Assembly (NCBI GenBank): GCA_021784715.1
Contig: JAJYHP010000092.1
Span: 1 to 26,138, forward strand
Source of the DNA: a bacterium
GTDB lineage: Bacteria; Eremiobacterota; Eremiobacteria; Baltobacterales; Baltobacteraceae
Direction: 5' to 3'
Length of the DNA: 26,138 nucleotides
Position 1 is the stretch's first letter; the number at the start of each line of letters is the position of its first letter. Shown here piece after piece: positions 16,116 to 24,388 of this stretch. The position numbers were made by a program, and so were the translations under genes. The notes under the pieces were generated by a model. It worked only from the letters and a program-made list of their open reading frames with translations, was not told where the DNA came from and made no database searches.

Positions 16116-16372
16116 TGTCTCTCGAAATCGGATTGGTGGGCCTTCCGGAGCGAAAGCAGGCTCCCGGAAGAGCCAAAACGTCGAACGCAACGATCGACTT
16201 TCAAGGAACCACCCCCAACAGCGGTAGCCGCTCCGATCGATCAGACGTTCCTGAACCCACTCCATTTTCAAATGGGTCAAAAATATCGCCCCCATGCGAA
16301 CGCGTCGACAATGCATCGACGCCCTCAGGTTCGCGGCGCGGTATCTCAGCTCGGCTCGGAACTCGCCGCGGA
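16116..16372. other. Non-coding or decayed stretch between IS remnant and glmU
   Basis: I see no gene here. A perfect small palindrome CCATTT-TC-AAATGG lies at 16262-16275. The sequence could include the outer end of the IS5 element, but I cannot find terminal repeats or a target duplication. Confidence 0.4.
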
Positions 16373-17716
16373 CTAACCGCCGTTCGATCGTTCCCGAAGC
16401 GATCGTGCCGGATTACCGGCAACGCGTTCGCCGGGCGGCACATCCTTCGTCACCACCGACCCCGCGCCGGTCAGCGCATCGTCTCCGATCGTGCGCGGGG
16501 CAACGATCGAGGTGTTCGAGCCGATCGAAACCCGCTTGCCGATCGTCGTGCGATGCTTGGCTTTCCCATCGTAATTGCAGGTAATCGTCCCGGCCCCGAT
16601 ATTGCTCTCTTCTCCGATCTCCGCATCCCCGATATAGGAGAGATGTGCGGATTTCGCCCCGCGCTCGTAGCGCGAATTCTTAATTTCGACGAAGTTTCCG
16701 ACGCGATTCTCGCCGGCGAGAACGGCGTGCCCGCGCACGTGCGCGAACGGACCGACCGTCGAGCCGCTACCGATCTCGCTTTCGACGACGACACTCTCGC
16801 GAACGCTCACATCGTCGCCGATACGTGCCGCCGAGATTCTCGCGTGCGGCCCGATCGTACAACGGGCGCCGATGCTCGATAGCATCGAGATCGTGGTCCC
16901 CGGATAGATGACGGTATCCGCTCCGATGCTCAGCTCGGGCTCGAGGTAGGTCGTCCTCGGGTCGATAATCGTGACTCCCGCGAGCATGTGCTGCCGACAG
17001 AGACGGTCGTTCAACGCCGCACGCGCGCGCGCCAGCTCGCTGCGATCGTTCACGCCGAGTACCTCTTCGAAATCCTCGGCGATGAGCGGGACGGCGGCGC
17101 GCCCCGAATCGGCAAAGAACGCGATCGCATCGGTCAAGTAGTACTCGCCCTGCGCATTTTCGTTCCGCAAACGCGAGATCGCCTCGCGAAGGCGCCCTTC
17201 CGGAAACGCGTATATGCCCGCGTTCATCTCTTCAATGGCACGCTCGCTCTCGCTTGCATCGCGCACTTCGACGATGCGCGCGACACGATTTCCCGAACGG
17301 ACAATCCGACCGAAATTCGAGGGCAGCGGCATCCTCGCGGTCACGAGCGACGCCTCGCCTTCCTTACCGGCGGCGAGAACGGCAGCGAGCGTTTCGGCGC
17401 GCACGAGCGGCATATCGCCGTTGGTAACGAGTACGCAAGCCTCCGGCCGCGGCTCCATCGCCGCCAACGCGACCTGGACGGCGTGTCCGGTGCCGAGTTG
17501 CTCGCTTTGAATCACGGTGCGAACGTTCATCGCTCGCACGTGCGGGTCGAGATCCTCGTTCGTCACTACGACGATCTCTTCTATGCCCGCGTCGCGAAGC
17601 GCCGCGAGCGCAAACCAGAGCATCGGCCGTCCGCACAACTCATGCAGAACCTTCGGCCGCGCGCTCTTCATGCGCGTACCCTTCCCCGCTGCAAGAAGGA
17701 TCGCTCGTGCGTTCAC
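16373..17716 (-). CDS. glmU: Bifunctional UDP-GlcNAc pyrophosphorylase/GlcN-1-P acetyltransferase
   Basis: Makes UDP-N-acetylglucosamine for peptidoglycan. The 447-aa protein starts at GTG 17716, overlapping the gltX stop as GTGA; a longer upstream frame exists but lacks homology. The uridyltransferase domain (1 to about 225) opens with LAAGKGTRMKSARPKVLHEL (8-27) and contains VTNGDMPL and EMNAGIYAF. The acetyltransferase left-handed beta-helix (about 245-440) includes VGPFAHVRG, the NFVEIKNS block, the SHLSYIGDAEIG-type turn (here AHLSYIGDAEIG) and GAGTITCNYDGK. It is last in the mutase-gltX-glmU gene run. The usual location beside prs is not used here. Confidence 0.97.
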   Translation of the reverse strand: MNARAILLAAGKGTRMKSARPKVLHELCGRPMLWFALAALRDAGIEEIVVVTNEDLDPHVRAMNVRTVIQSEQLGTGHAVQVALAAMEPRPEACVLVTNGDMPLVRAETLAAVLAAGKEGEASLVTARMPLPSNFGRIVRSGNRVARIVEVRDASESERAIEEMNAGIYAFPEGRLREAISRLRNENAQGEYYLTDAIAFFADSGRAAVPLIAEDFEEVLGVNDRSELARARAALNDRLCRQHMLAGVTIIDPRTTYLEPELSIGADTVIYPGTTISMLSSIGARCTIGPHARISAARIGDDVSVRESVVVESEIGSGSTVGPFAHVRGHAVLAGENRVGNFVEIKNSRYERGAKSAHLSYIGDAEIGEESNIGAGTITCNYDGKAKHRTTIGKRVSIGSNTSIVAPRTIGDDALTGAGSVVTKDVPPGERVAGNPARSLRERSNGG

Positions 17717-19206
17717 GCCGAGATCTCCGCGGTTGCAGCTCCGATATGCTTCCATTCCTCTTGCTCGCGTTTCGACGGTGCGCCGAGCATCTCTAATGCG
17801 TGCCGCAAGCGCTCGCGCACGATATCGCGCCCGAGAATCTCCATCGCGTCGTAGAGCGGCACGGAAGTCGGGCTTCCCGTCACCGCGACGTAGAATGGGC
17901 GCGTGAGGTCGCGCACCTTTAATTCCATCGACTGGGCGACGCGCCGAAAGAGTGCGTCGATACCGGCGCTCTCCCACGTCCGCAAAAGCTCGAGCTCGCG
18001 TTGCATCACCGCCAACGCCTTGCGAACCGTCGCGGCATCGATCTTTCCGGAAACGAACAGCGCCGCATCGTACGAAAGCCGGCCGGCAAAGAAAAACGCG
18101 AGCAGGTTGCCCATATCGGAGAGGCGCTCGATGCGCGGCTGAGCGAGCGCGGCAATGCGCGCGATCCGCTCCGGAGAGAATCCCCACGCGCCGACGCGCT
18201 CGGTAAAACGCTCCGTGTCGAGCCGTTCGCGCAGATAGCGCCCGTTGAGCCAATCGAGCTTCGGTACGTCGAAGACCGGCCCGCCCAACGAAATGCGGTC
18301 GAGCGAGAAATGCTCGACGAATGCATCGAGCGTGAAGAGCTCTTCGCCCTCCACCCCGCCCGCGGCAAGCAACGCAAGAAAATTGAGCACTGCTTCGGGG
18401 AGATACCCCATGCGTTCGTAAAACAAAATGCTCGTTGGATTTTTTCGCTTCGAGAGCTTGCTCTTATCCGGATTTCGCAGCAGCGGCAGGTGTACGATGG
18501 CCGGCGGCGTCCATCCGAAATAGGAATAGAGTAACAGATGCTTCGGCGCGCTGCTCACCCATTCTTCACCGCGAATGACGTGGGTAATCTCCATCAAATG
18601 ATCGTCGACGACGTTTGCGAGATGGTAGGTGGGGAGGCCGTCCGATTTCATCAGAACTTGCATGTCGACGTCATTCCAGGCGATTTCGATGGGTCCGCGC
18701 CGCGCGTCGTCGACCACGCAGACGCCCTCCGGCGGCACCACCAAACGCACGACGAACGGCTCGCCCGCCGCTTTTCGGCGAGCGACTTCATCGGGTGTGA
18801 GGCCGCGACAGAGGCCGTCGTAGCGCGACGGCTGCCCCGCCGCGCGCTGCGCGACGCGGAGATCGTCCAATCGCGCGGGAGTGCAGAAGCACGGAAACGC
18901 ATGCCCTTCGGCGAGGAGACGCTCGACGTGTTCGCGGTAGATCGCGGCACGCTCGCTCTGACGATAGGGCCCGTGCGGACCGCCCTTATCGGGGCCTTCG
19001 TCCCAATCGATCCCGAGCCAGCGCAGCGACTGCAGGATCGCGCGTTCGCTCTCGGGCGTGCTTCGCGCGCGGTCGGTGTCCTCGACGCGCAGCAGAAAAT
19101 CTCCGCCGTGCCGCTTGGCAAAAGCGTAATTGACCAGCGCGACGTAAGCCGTGCCCACATGCGGGTCGCCGGTCGGCGACGGCGCGACACGCGTTCGTAC
19201 CTTCAC
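17713..19206 (-). CDS. gltX: Glutamyl-tRNA synthetase
   Basis: A 497-aa class I synthetase charging tRNA-Glu. It has PSPTGDPHVGTA (10-20), in which HVGT is the HIGH motif, KLSKRK as the KMSKS loop, and a Cys cluster, CFC then Cys in DGLCRGL, matching the bacterial zinc-binding insert. The anticodon-binding helices fill the C-terminal 170 residues. It starts at GTG 19206 with GAGGA 4 nt upstream. It lies 48 nt downstream of the B12-binding mutase subunit on the same strand and overlaps glmU by 4 nt, so co-transcription is likely. Whether it is discriminating or non-discriminating (also charging tRNA-Gln) cannot be told by eye. Confidence 0.97.
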   Translation of the reverse strand: MKVRTRVAPSPTGDPHVGTAYVALVNYAFAKRHGGDFLLRVEDTDRARSTPESERAILQSLRWLGIDWDEGPDKGGPHGPYRQSERAAIYREHVERLLAEGHAFPCFCTPARLDDLRVAQRAAGQPSRYDGLCRGLTPDEVARRKAAGEPFVVRLVVPPEGVCVVDDARRGPIEIAWNDVDMQVLMKSDGLPTYHLANVVDDHLMEITHVIRGEEWVSSAPKHLLLYSYFGWTPPAIVHLPLLRNPDKSKLSKRKNPTSILFYERMGYLPEAVLNFLALLAAGGVEGEELFTLDAFVEHFSLDRISLGGPVFDVPKLDWLNGRYLRERLDTERFTERVGAWGFSPERIARIAALAQPRIERLSDMGNLLAFFFAGRLSYDAALFVSGKIDAATVRKALAVMQRELELLRTWESAGIDALFRRVAQSMELKVRDLTRPFYVAVTGSPTSVPLYDAMEILGRDIVRERLRHALEMLGAPSKREQEEWKHIGAATAEISA

Positions 19207-19254
19207 GTATTCCTCTTCAGCAGCAACGAATCGAATGAAATCGAAAGCGGCAGG

Positions 19255-19668
19255 TTAGCCGACCAGCGCGCGGCGCTTACCGCAAGCATCGTTGACGAAA
19301 TCGACGATCTCTTGCAGCGGCGCACCCGGAGTGAAAACCGCTTGTACGCCGCGTTCGCGCAACGCCTCGGCATCTTCGGGCGGGATCGTGCCGCCGCCGA
19401 AAAAGACGATGTCTTCGGCGTTCTGGGCTTTGAGCTGATCGAGAATCAACGGGAACAGCGTCATATGCGCGCCGGAGAGAATCGAGAGCCCGATGCCGTC
19501 GGCATCTTCTTGGATCGCCGTCTGAACGATCTGCTCGGGAGTCTGAAAGAGCCCCGTGTAAATCACCTCCATGCCGGCGTCGCGCAGCGCGCGCGCGATC
19601 ACTTTCGCGCCGCGATCGTGACCGTCGAGCCCGGCCTTGGCCACGACGATGCGTAGGGGTCGATCCAT
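19255..19668 (-). CDS. Acyl-CoA mutase small subunit, cobalamin-binding (IcmB-like)
   Basis: A 137-aa stand-alone B12-binding domain. The DxHxxG motif is DGHDRG (residues 16-21), whose His replaces dimethylbenzimidazole on cobalt. GLSILSGAH and FFGGGTIPPED complete the cobalamin pocket. This corresponds to the C-terminal domain of methylmalonyl-CoA mutase and to IcmB of isobutyryl-CoA mutase (about 136 aa). ATG 19668 is preceded by GGAGG (19680-19684), which lies within the last codons of the 38-codon ORF that ends 2 nt before this start. A longer in-frame upstream extension exists but lacks homology. The catalytic partner is the gene at 19787-21496. Confidence 0.93.
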   Translation of the reverse strand: MDRPLRIVVAKAGLDGHDRGAKVIARALRDAGMEVIYTGLFQTPEQIVQTAIQEDADGIGLSILSGAHMTLFPLILDQLKAQNAEDIVFFGGGTIPPEDAEALRERGVQAVFTPGAPLQEIVDFVNDACGKRRALVG

Positions 19669-19670
19669 CG

Positions 19671-19787
19671 TTATTTTTTCCTCCGTCTGCGCGCGAGCGC
19701 CGCAGCTTGTTCGAGTAACTCGCGCACGCGAATCAACGTCTTGCGGATACGATGCCGCTCGAGTTCGTTGAGCGCCGTAAGCGGCAT
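19671..19787 (-). CDS. 38-codon basic peptide ORF coupled between mutase subunits
   Basis: ATG at 19785-19787 overlaps the mutase large-subunit stop as TAATG, and its TAA ends 2 nt before the ATG of the B12 subunit. The peptide is 38 aa, with a helix-forming LNELERHRIRKTLIRVRELL stretch (6-25) and a tail ARRRRKK. The Arg-Arg-Lys codons of the tail themselves spell the GGAGG ribosome site of the next gene. It may be a translational-coupling cistron, a small assembly or regulatory peptide, or chance; the exact double overlap favours real translation. No family is recognised. Confidence 0.5.
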   Translation of the reverse strand: MPLTALNELERHRIRKTLIRVRELLEQAAALARRRRKK

Positions 19788-21496
19788 TAGAAGACCGACC
19801 GTTCGGTATAGCGGCCGTACACCGAGACCATGGTATCGACGATCTCGCCCTCGGTGCAATAGGCATTGACGCAGTCGATCAGGTGGGGCATGAGGTTGTC
19901 CTTCGGGTCGGCGCAGGCCGCCTTGAGGCGCTCGAGCGTCCTGGCGACCGCGGCGTTGTCGCGCGATTCGCGCACCGCGCGCACCGACGCTGCCTGTTCG
20001 CGCTCGGTCTCCTCGGTGATCTTCAGGAGATCCATGTCGCCGCGCTCTTCGTCGCGCGTGAAATGGTTGACGCCGACGATCACGCGATCTTTATTCTCGA
20101 CCGAGCGCTGATAGCGATAGCTCGCATCGGCGATCTCTTTCTGGAAGAACCCGGCCTCGATCGCTTCGATGACGCCGCCGAACTCTTCGATCTGGGCGAA
20201 GTATGCCTCGGCTTGTCTCTCCATCTCATCGGTCAGCGCTTCGACGAAATACGACCCGCCGAGCGGATCGACGACGTTGGTAACGTTGGTCTCATACGCG
20301 AGAACCTGCTGCGTGCGTAATGCGATCTCCACCGACTTCTCCGTCGGCAGGGCGAGCACTTCGTCCATCGAGTTGGTGTGCAACGATTGGGTGCCGCCGA
20401 GAACCGCCGAGAGCGCCTCGTAGGCGACGCGGACGATATTGTTCTCGGGTTGCTGCGCCGTCGCGCTACAACCGGCCGTCTGCGTGTGGAAGCGCAGCTG
20501 CCACGATTTCGGATCTTTCGCGCCGTATTTCTCGCGCATGCGCCGAGCGTAGATGCGCCGCGCGGCGCGGAATTTCGCGATCTCTTCGAAGAAATCGATG
20601 TGCGCGTTAAAGAAGTACGAAAGCCGCGGAGCGAACGAATCGACATCCATGCCGGCCTTCATGCACGCTTCGACGTACGCGAATCCATCGGCGAGCGTAA
20701 ACGCCAATTCCTGCGCGGCGGTCGAACCCGCTTCGCGGATATGGTAACCGGAGATGGAGATCGTATTCCATTTCGGCATCTGCTCGGTACAGAATTGAAT
20801 CATATCGACGATGACGCGCATGTGCGGGCGCGGCGGGAATATCCATTCCTTCTGCGCGATATATTCTTTCAGAATATCGGCCTGAATCGTTCCGCCGAGC
20901 ATCGCGCGCGGAATGCCTTTTTTCTCCGCAGCGGCGATATATTGTGCGACCGCGATTGCAGCCGGCCCGTTAATCGTCATCGAAGTCGTGATCTTGCCCA
21001 TGTCGATGCCGTCGAAGAGCACCTCCATATCGGCGAGCGAATCGATCGCGACGCCGCATTTGCCGACCTCGCCGCGGGCGTGCGGTGCGTCGGAATCGTA
21101 GCCCATCAGCGTCGGCATATCGAAGGCAACCGAGAGCCCCATCTGCCCCTGCGCGAGCAGAAAGTGATAGCGTTCGTTCGTCTGCCGCGCCGTACCGAAA
21201 CCGGCGAATTGCCGCATGGTCCAGAGTCGGTCGCGGAAGCCGTTGGGGTGAATGCCGCGCGTATACGGGTATTGCCCGGGCCACGCGAGATCGCGGGCGA
21301 GATCGAGCCCGGCGGTATCGGCGGGGCCGTAACAGGTCTTCAGCGGGATATCCGAGAGCGTGCGGTCGGTCGCGCCGGATCCAGGCCCGCTTCGCGGGCG
21401 CCCCTTCGCCGATGCCGCCTCCCAGGCGGCCTGTTGCGCTTCAAATTCCGGCGTGGGCTGCCCGCCGCCGGTCGGGCGATCCATCATCTTAGCCAT
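19787..21496 (-). CDS. B12-dependent acyl-CoA mutase large subunit (isobutyryl-CoA mutase type by active-site residues)
   Basis: A 569-aa TIM-barrel mutase subunit without a B12 domain, the size of IcmA. Family blocks are YPYTRGI (76-82), [20 protein letters not shown] (91-110), [15 protein letters not shown], the SISGYH pair Y251-H252, and THTNS-like SLHTNSMDE. Substrate positions align by constant spacing with methylmalonyl-CoA mutase Tyr89, Arg207 and Tyr243: here F97, Q215 and Y251. Phe and Gln are the pair known for isobutyryl-CoA mutase, whereas Tyr and Arg bind the malonyl carboxylate. So butyryl/isobutyryl-CoA or a related acyl-CoA is the likelier substrate. ATG 21496 has GGAGG only 2 nt upstream; ATG 21487 (M4) would give longer spacing. 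Confidence 0.93.
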   Translation of the reverse strand: MAKMMDRPTGGGQPTPEFEAQQAAWEAASAKGRPRSGPGSGATDRTLSDIPLKTCYGPADTAGLDLARDLAWPGQYPYTRGIHPNGFRDRLWTMRQFAGFGTARQTNERYHFLLAQGQMGLSVAFDMPTLMGYDSDAPHARGEVGKCGVAIDSLADMEVLFDGIDMGKITTSMTINGPAAIAVAQYIAAAEKKGIPRAMLGGTIQADILKEYIAQKEWIFPPRPHMRVIVDMIQFCTEQMPKWNTISISGYHIREAGSTAAQELAFTLADGFAYVEACMKAGMDVDSFAPRLSYFFNAHIDFFEEIAKFRAARRIYARRMREKYGAKDPKSWQLRFHTQTAGCSATAQQPENNIVRVAYEALSAVLGGTQSLHTNSMDEVLALPTEKSVEIALRTQQVLAYETNVTNVVDPLGGSYFVEALTDEMERQAEAYFAQIEEFGGVIEAIEAGFFQKEIADASYRYQRSVENKDRVIVGVNHFTRDEERGDMDLLKITEETEREQAASVRAVRESRDNAAVARTLERLKAACADPKDNLMPHLIDCVNAYCTEGEIVDTMVSVYGRYTERSVF

Positions 21497-21597
21497 GACC
21501 TCCCCCGTTTCGCTATAGAGGCCCCGGTTTCCTAAAGCGAGGGGCTCCTCCGGGAAGGAGGGAATCCGGGACGACTACATTGCCCGTTAGGAGAACC
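21497..21597. promoter_or_regulatory. Divergent intergenic region between mutase operon and secreted-protein gene
   Basis: About 100 bp must hold promoters for both directions. I see a TATAGA-like box near 21517-21522 and a small CCTCC-GGGAA-GGAGG hairpin (21547-21561) in the plus-strand leader. Nothing resembling a cobalamin riboswitch is present. Confidence 0.4.
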
Positions 21598-22617
21598 ATG
21601 AAATACTTCATCACCGCCCTCGCGGCCGCACTTTTTAGCCTCTCGCTCGGAGCCCACGCACGGGCCGCCAGCGAGAAGATTCTTCCCAGCACGATCTCCG
21701 TGAACACCAAGAACCATACCGCCGTCCTGCCGCTCTATCGCGGGAGCGCCCACGGGAAGACGATCTGGTATATCGTCACCGATGCCTCGAATGCGGCGAC
21801 CGCACGCCGCCTGCACGTTATCTACTCGCCGAGCCTCGCCGCGATCGGCACTGCGGCGACCCAGAGCGCGCGGCGCGTCGGCGGACGACTCGTCTTTTCC
21901 GGAGCTCCGAACTTTGCACCGAGACGCGTTTTCGTGCCGTCGGCGGCCGGCTTTCCACCGAGCGTCGCGAAGCCGGGCGGCATCGCCGATGCAGCGTACT
22001 CGCCGTTCGTCCGCGTGAAGGGCGAACCGGGCATCCTCAACGCCCCGATCCTCGCGACCGGCAACGGCCCCTTCGACGTGCTCCACCATCGCAACACCGA
22101 AGATCGCGTCCTCGCAATCGATACGAAAAAGATGACCGTGACACTGACGCTGGCACGCGGTTTCTTTAACGGCGAACCGATCTATTACATCAGCCCGGAT
22201 GCATCGAACCCGGTGGCGGCGACGGTCGAACGTGCGACCTACGTTCCCCGACTCGCAAAAGCACAGGCTGCGGCAACGATCCCGATCGGCGTGATAGCCG
22301 ACGGCCCGACCGGTGCGGCCGACGGGCAAGGGCTCAAATATCTCACGCTGCACACGCCGTTACGCGCCGATGCGACGCTCGCCAACGCCGCGCAGTTAAG
22401 CGCGCCGTTCAATATTCTCTCGCTCGTCCCCGACGTCGCGCACCTCTATACAAGCAACGCGTACTCCCCGCTCTGGGGCGTGCAAGTTGTCGGTGCCGCG
22501 CAGAAGAGGCGCATTACCTCGTACGGCGCTTTCGCCGCGCTCTCGCCGAAGCCGGCCGGATTTTTCGTCAACTGTCCGGTGATCGCGTTCGGCGATTCCA
22601 CTACCGCGGGATACTAA
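21598..22617 (+). CDS. Secreted protein of unknown function with an internal repeat
   Basis: A 339-aa protein starting at ATG 21598, with TAGGAG 4 nt upstream. Residues 1-24 are a classical Sec signal peptide (MKYFITALAAALF then AHARA before the cut). Two segments are clearly related: about 34-82 (HTAVLPLYRGSAHGKTIWY..TDASN..) and about 172-222 (MTVTLTLARGFFNGEPIYY..PDASN..), sharing the RG-x4-G-x-x-IxY and DASN-xxAAT elements, so the protein arose by duplication of a beta-rich unit. I recognise no family. It lies divergent from the mutase operon and its stop overlaps the meaB stop by 4 nt on the opposite strand. Confidence 0.75.
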   Translation: MKYFITALAAALFSLSLGAHARAASEKILPSTISVNTKNHTAVLPLYRGSAHGKTIWYIVTDASNAATARRLHVIYSPSLAAIGTAATQSARRVGGRLVFSGAPNFAPRRVFVPSAAGFPPSVAKPGGIADAAYSPFVRVKGEPGILNAPILATGNGPFDVLHHRNTEDRVLAIDTKKMTVTLTLARGFFNGEPIYYISPDASNPVAATVERATYVPRLAKAQAAATIPIGVIADGPTGAADGQGLKYLTLHTPLRADATLANAAQLSAPFNILSLVPDVAHLYTSNAYSPLWGVQVVGAAQKRRITSYGAFAALSPKPAGFFVNCPVIAFGDSTTAGY

Positions 22618-23519
22618 AACTCCGCGAGAATCCGCTCCGACGCCGCGTACGGATCGATCGAAAGATCGGGGTGCGCGGCGATTGCGGCATCGAGGCGATG
22701 CTGGAGCTTTCCGAGCGCGAGTTGGCGCACCTGATGGTTAAATGCCGCGCGCCGCTTGCGCTCGATCTCTCCGGTCTCGAAGAGATAGGCACGGTGCCGC
22801 TCGATCGCACTCCAGAGTTCGTCGATTCCCGTGCCCTCCAACGCTTGCGTCATCGCTAATTCGGGCACCCACGCACCGTACTGCAGAATCTCCATCATCG
22901 AACGGATCTCGCGTTTGAGTTGGTTTGCCATCGGATGGTCGGCTTTGTTGACGACGAAAATATCGGCGATCTCCATAATGCCGGCCTTGAGCACCTGAAT
23001 CGAATCGCCGCTTCCGGGTTGCAAGGCGACCAACGTGCTCTGCGCGAGTTCGGCGATCTCGATCTCGCTCTGTCCCACGCCGACGGTTTCGATGATGATG
23101 ACGTCGAGCCCGAAGGCGTCCATCAGCAGCACCGCATCGCCGGTCGCACCCGAGACACCGCCGAGATGTCCGCGCGCCGCCATCGAGCGAATAAAAACGT
23201 TGGGATCGACGAAATGCTCGGTCAGCCGGATACGGTCGCCGAGTAAGGCCCCATGCGAGAACGGCGAGGACGGATCGACCGAGATCACGCCGACGCTTTT
23301 CCCGAGGCTCCGCGCCTTCTTCACCAATGCCGAGGTAAGCGTCGATTTGCCGACACCCGGCGGGCCGGTCAGGCCGATCGTCAACGCTTTTCCGGTACGT
23401 GCGTAGAGCGCGCGCATCAGCGAGGCGCCCTCGCCGGATTCCGCACGCGTGATCGCCCGCGCGAGCCCGCGCGGGCGACCGGCATCGAATTCCACAAGCA
23501 AAGTATCGAGGCTGAGCAT
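22614..23519 (-). CDS. meaB: G3E-family GTPase MeaB (mutase-chaperone)
   Basis: A 301-aa P-loop GTPase of the MeaB/ArgK group, which gates cofactor loading and protects B12-dependent acyl-CoA mutases. Walker A is GPPGVGKST (52-60), the Mg/switch region includes DPSSPFSHGALLGDRIR (82-98), IETVGVGQSEIEIA follows as the switch III area, and NKAD is the guanine-specificity motif. The C-terminal arm (about 260-301) is the dimerisation extension. Its natural client is the mutase at 19255-21496, which is nearby but on the other side of a plus-strand gene. Only a weak ribosome site (GACGAG) is visible. It follows the DUF4097-like pair by 54 nt on the same strand. Confidence 0.95.
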   Translation of the reverse strand: MLSLDTLLVEFDAGRPRGLARAITRAESGEGASLMRALYARTGKALTIGLTGPPGVGKSTLTSALVKKARSLGKSVGVISVDPSSPFSHGALLGDRIRLTEHFVDPNVFIRSMAARGHLGGVSGATGDAVLLMDAFGLDVIIIETVGVGQSEIEIAELAQSTLVALQPGSGDSIQVLKAGIMEIADIFVVNKADHPMANQLKREIRSMMEILQYGAWVPELAMTQALEGTGIDELWSAIERHRAYLFETGEIERKRRAAFNHQVRQLALGKLQHRLDAAIAAHPDLSIDPYAASERILAEF

Positions 23520-23573
23520 CTCGTCGGCTTCGGTGCTATCCGTCGTTCGCGGGCACCTGCCGCGCGCCGCGAT

Positions 23574-24344
23574 TTAGCCGCGCTGCAGGGTGATACTGCC
23601 GTTGACCGTCGAGAGATGAAGCAGCCCGGGCCCGTCTCCGTTACCGAACGGATTACTGACGTGGCCGTTCACCGTCGAGGTCGAAACGTGCCCGTTGAAG
23701 GCGCCGTCGAGCGTGACCTGGATTGCACCGTTCACGCTGCTCGCACGCACGTCCGGTGTCGCCGACGGAAGCATCAGATAGAGCGAGCCGTTCACCGTCG
23801 AGGCACGAACGTTCGCGCTGTCGCGCGCCCAAATGCTGCCGTTGACATCGGAGAGCGCGAGACGCGCGTGCACTCCGCGGACGTGAATGCGCTCGTTCGT
23901 ATTGGAGAGATCGAGTTGGTTCCCGCTCGGAACGTTCAATCGCACCGTTGCATACGCGTTCGGACGATACCAGGTGGTGGGATGAAAGATTCCGCGCACG
24001 ATCGACCACATCGACTTTTGCTCCTGCGGTTGGTCTTTGAGCGTCACGACAAAATGCGCACTTCCCGGTCTGCGGAGAATCTCCAGATTCGCGGCATCGG
24101 GCCCCGAGACGTTCGCCGTCACCTCCACGCGATCGGTCGCCGAGCCGACGGCGACGATGTCGCAGGAGACGCGGGCTTTCGAACAGTCGAAGACGACCCG
24201 TTGCGAAGGCGCGATGGCCGCTGTTAGGTGGAGTGTGCGATCGACGGCGCCGCGCGCCAAGCCCACGGCGGCGGTGCCGAGCATCGCGGCCAGGGCGACG
24301 GAGCGGAGCAGGGTACTGCGATCGGGCGTTGCGGCAGCGTTCAT
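23574..24344 (-). CDS. Exported DUF4097-like beta-strand-repeat protein (first copy)
   Basis: A 256-aa protein with an N-terminal hydrophobic signal or anchor (about residues 14-33). The rest is beta-rich. Its second half is a ladder of short units with recurring VNG turns: SDVNGSI, STVNGSLYL, SSVNGAIQV, STVNGHVS, STVNGSITL, spaced roughly 18-25 residues apart. This is the pattern of DUF4097/putative adhesin proteins, often found with cell-envelope stress genes. Two Cys (in DCSKARVSC) may pair. ATG 24344 has GGAGGT 7 nt upstream. It lies 44 nt downstream of a diverged paralogue and 54 nt upstream of meaB. Function unknown. Confidence 0.8.
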   Translation of the reverse strand: MNAAATPDRSTLLRSVALAAMLGTAAVGLARGAVDRTLHLTAAIAPSQRVVFDCSKARVSCDIVAVGSATDRVEVTANVSGPDAANLEILRRPGSAHFVVTLKDQPQEQKSMWSIVRGIFHPTTWYRPNAYATVRLNVPSGNQLDLSNTNERIHVRGVHARLALSDVNGSIWARDSANVRASTVNGSLYLMLPSATPDVRASSVNGAIQVTLDGAFNGHVSTSTVNGHVSNPFGNGDGPGLLHLSTVNGSITLQRG

Positions 24345-24388
24345 TTCTTCAACCTCCGCTTACTCTACGCGTCGGCGAAAAAAATGTT

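Noticed and set aside
17717..18253. N-terminal extension of the GlmU frame
   Set aside because: It is the shadow of gltX; the GlmU fold begins at once at GTG 17716.
20378..21535. 385-codon plus-strand frame opposite the mutase large subunit
   Set aside because: Antisense shadow of a strongly conserved gene, with no family features.
21497..21597. Possible cobalamin riboswitch upstream of the B12-dependent mutase
   Set aside because: The intergenic space is only about 100 bp, far too short, and no B12-box-like sequence is present.
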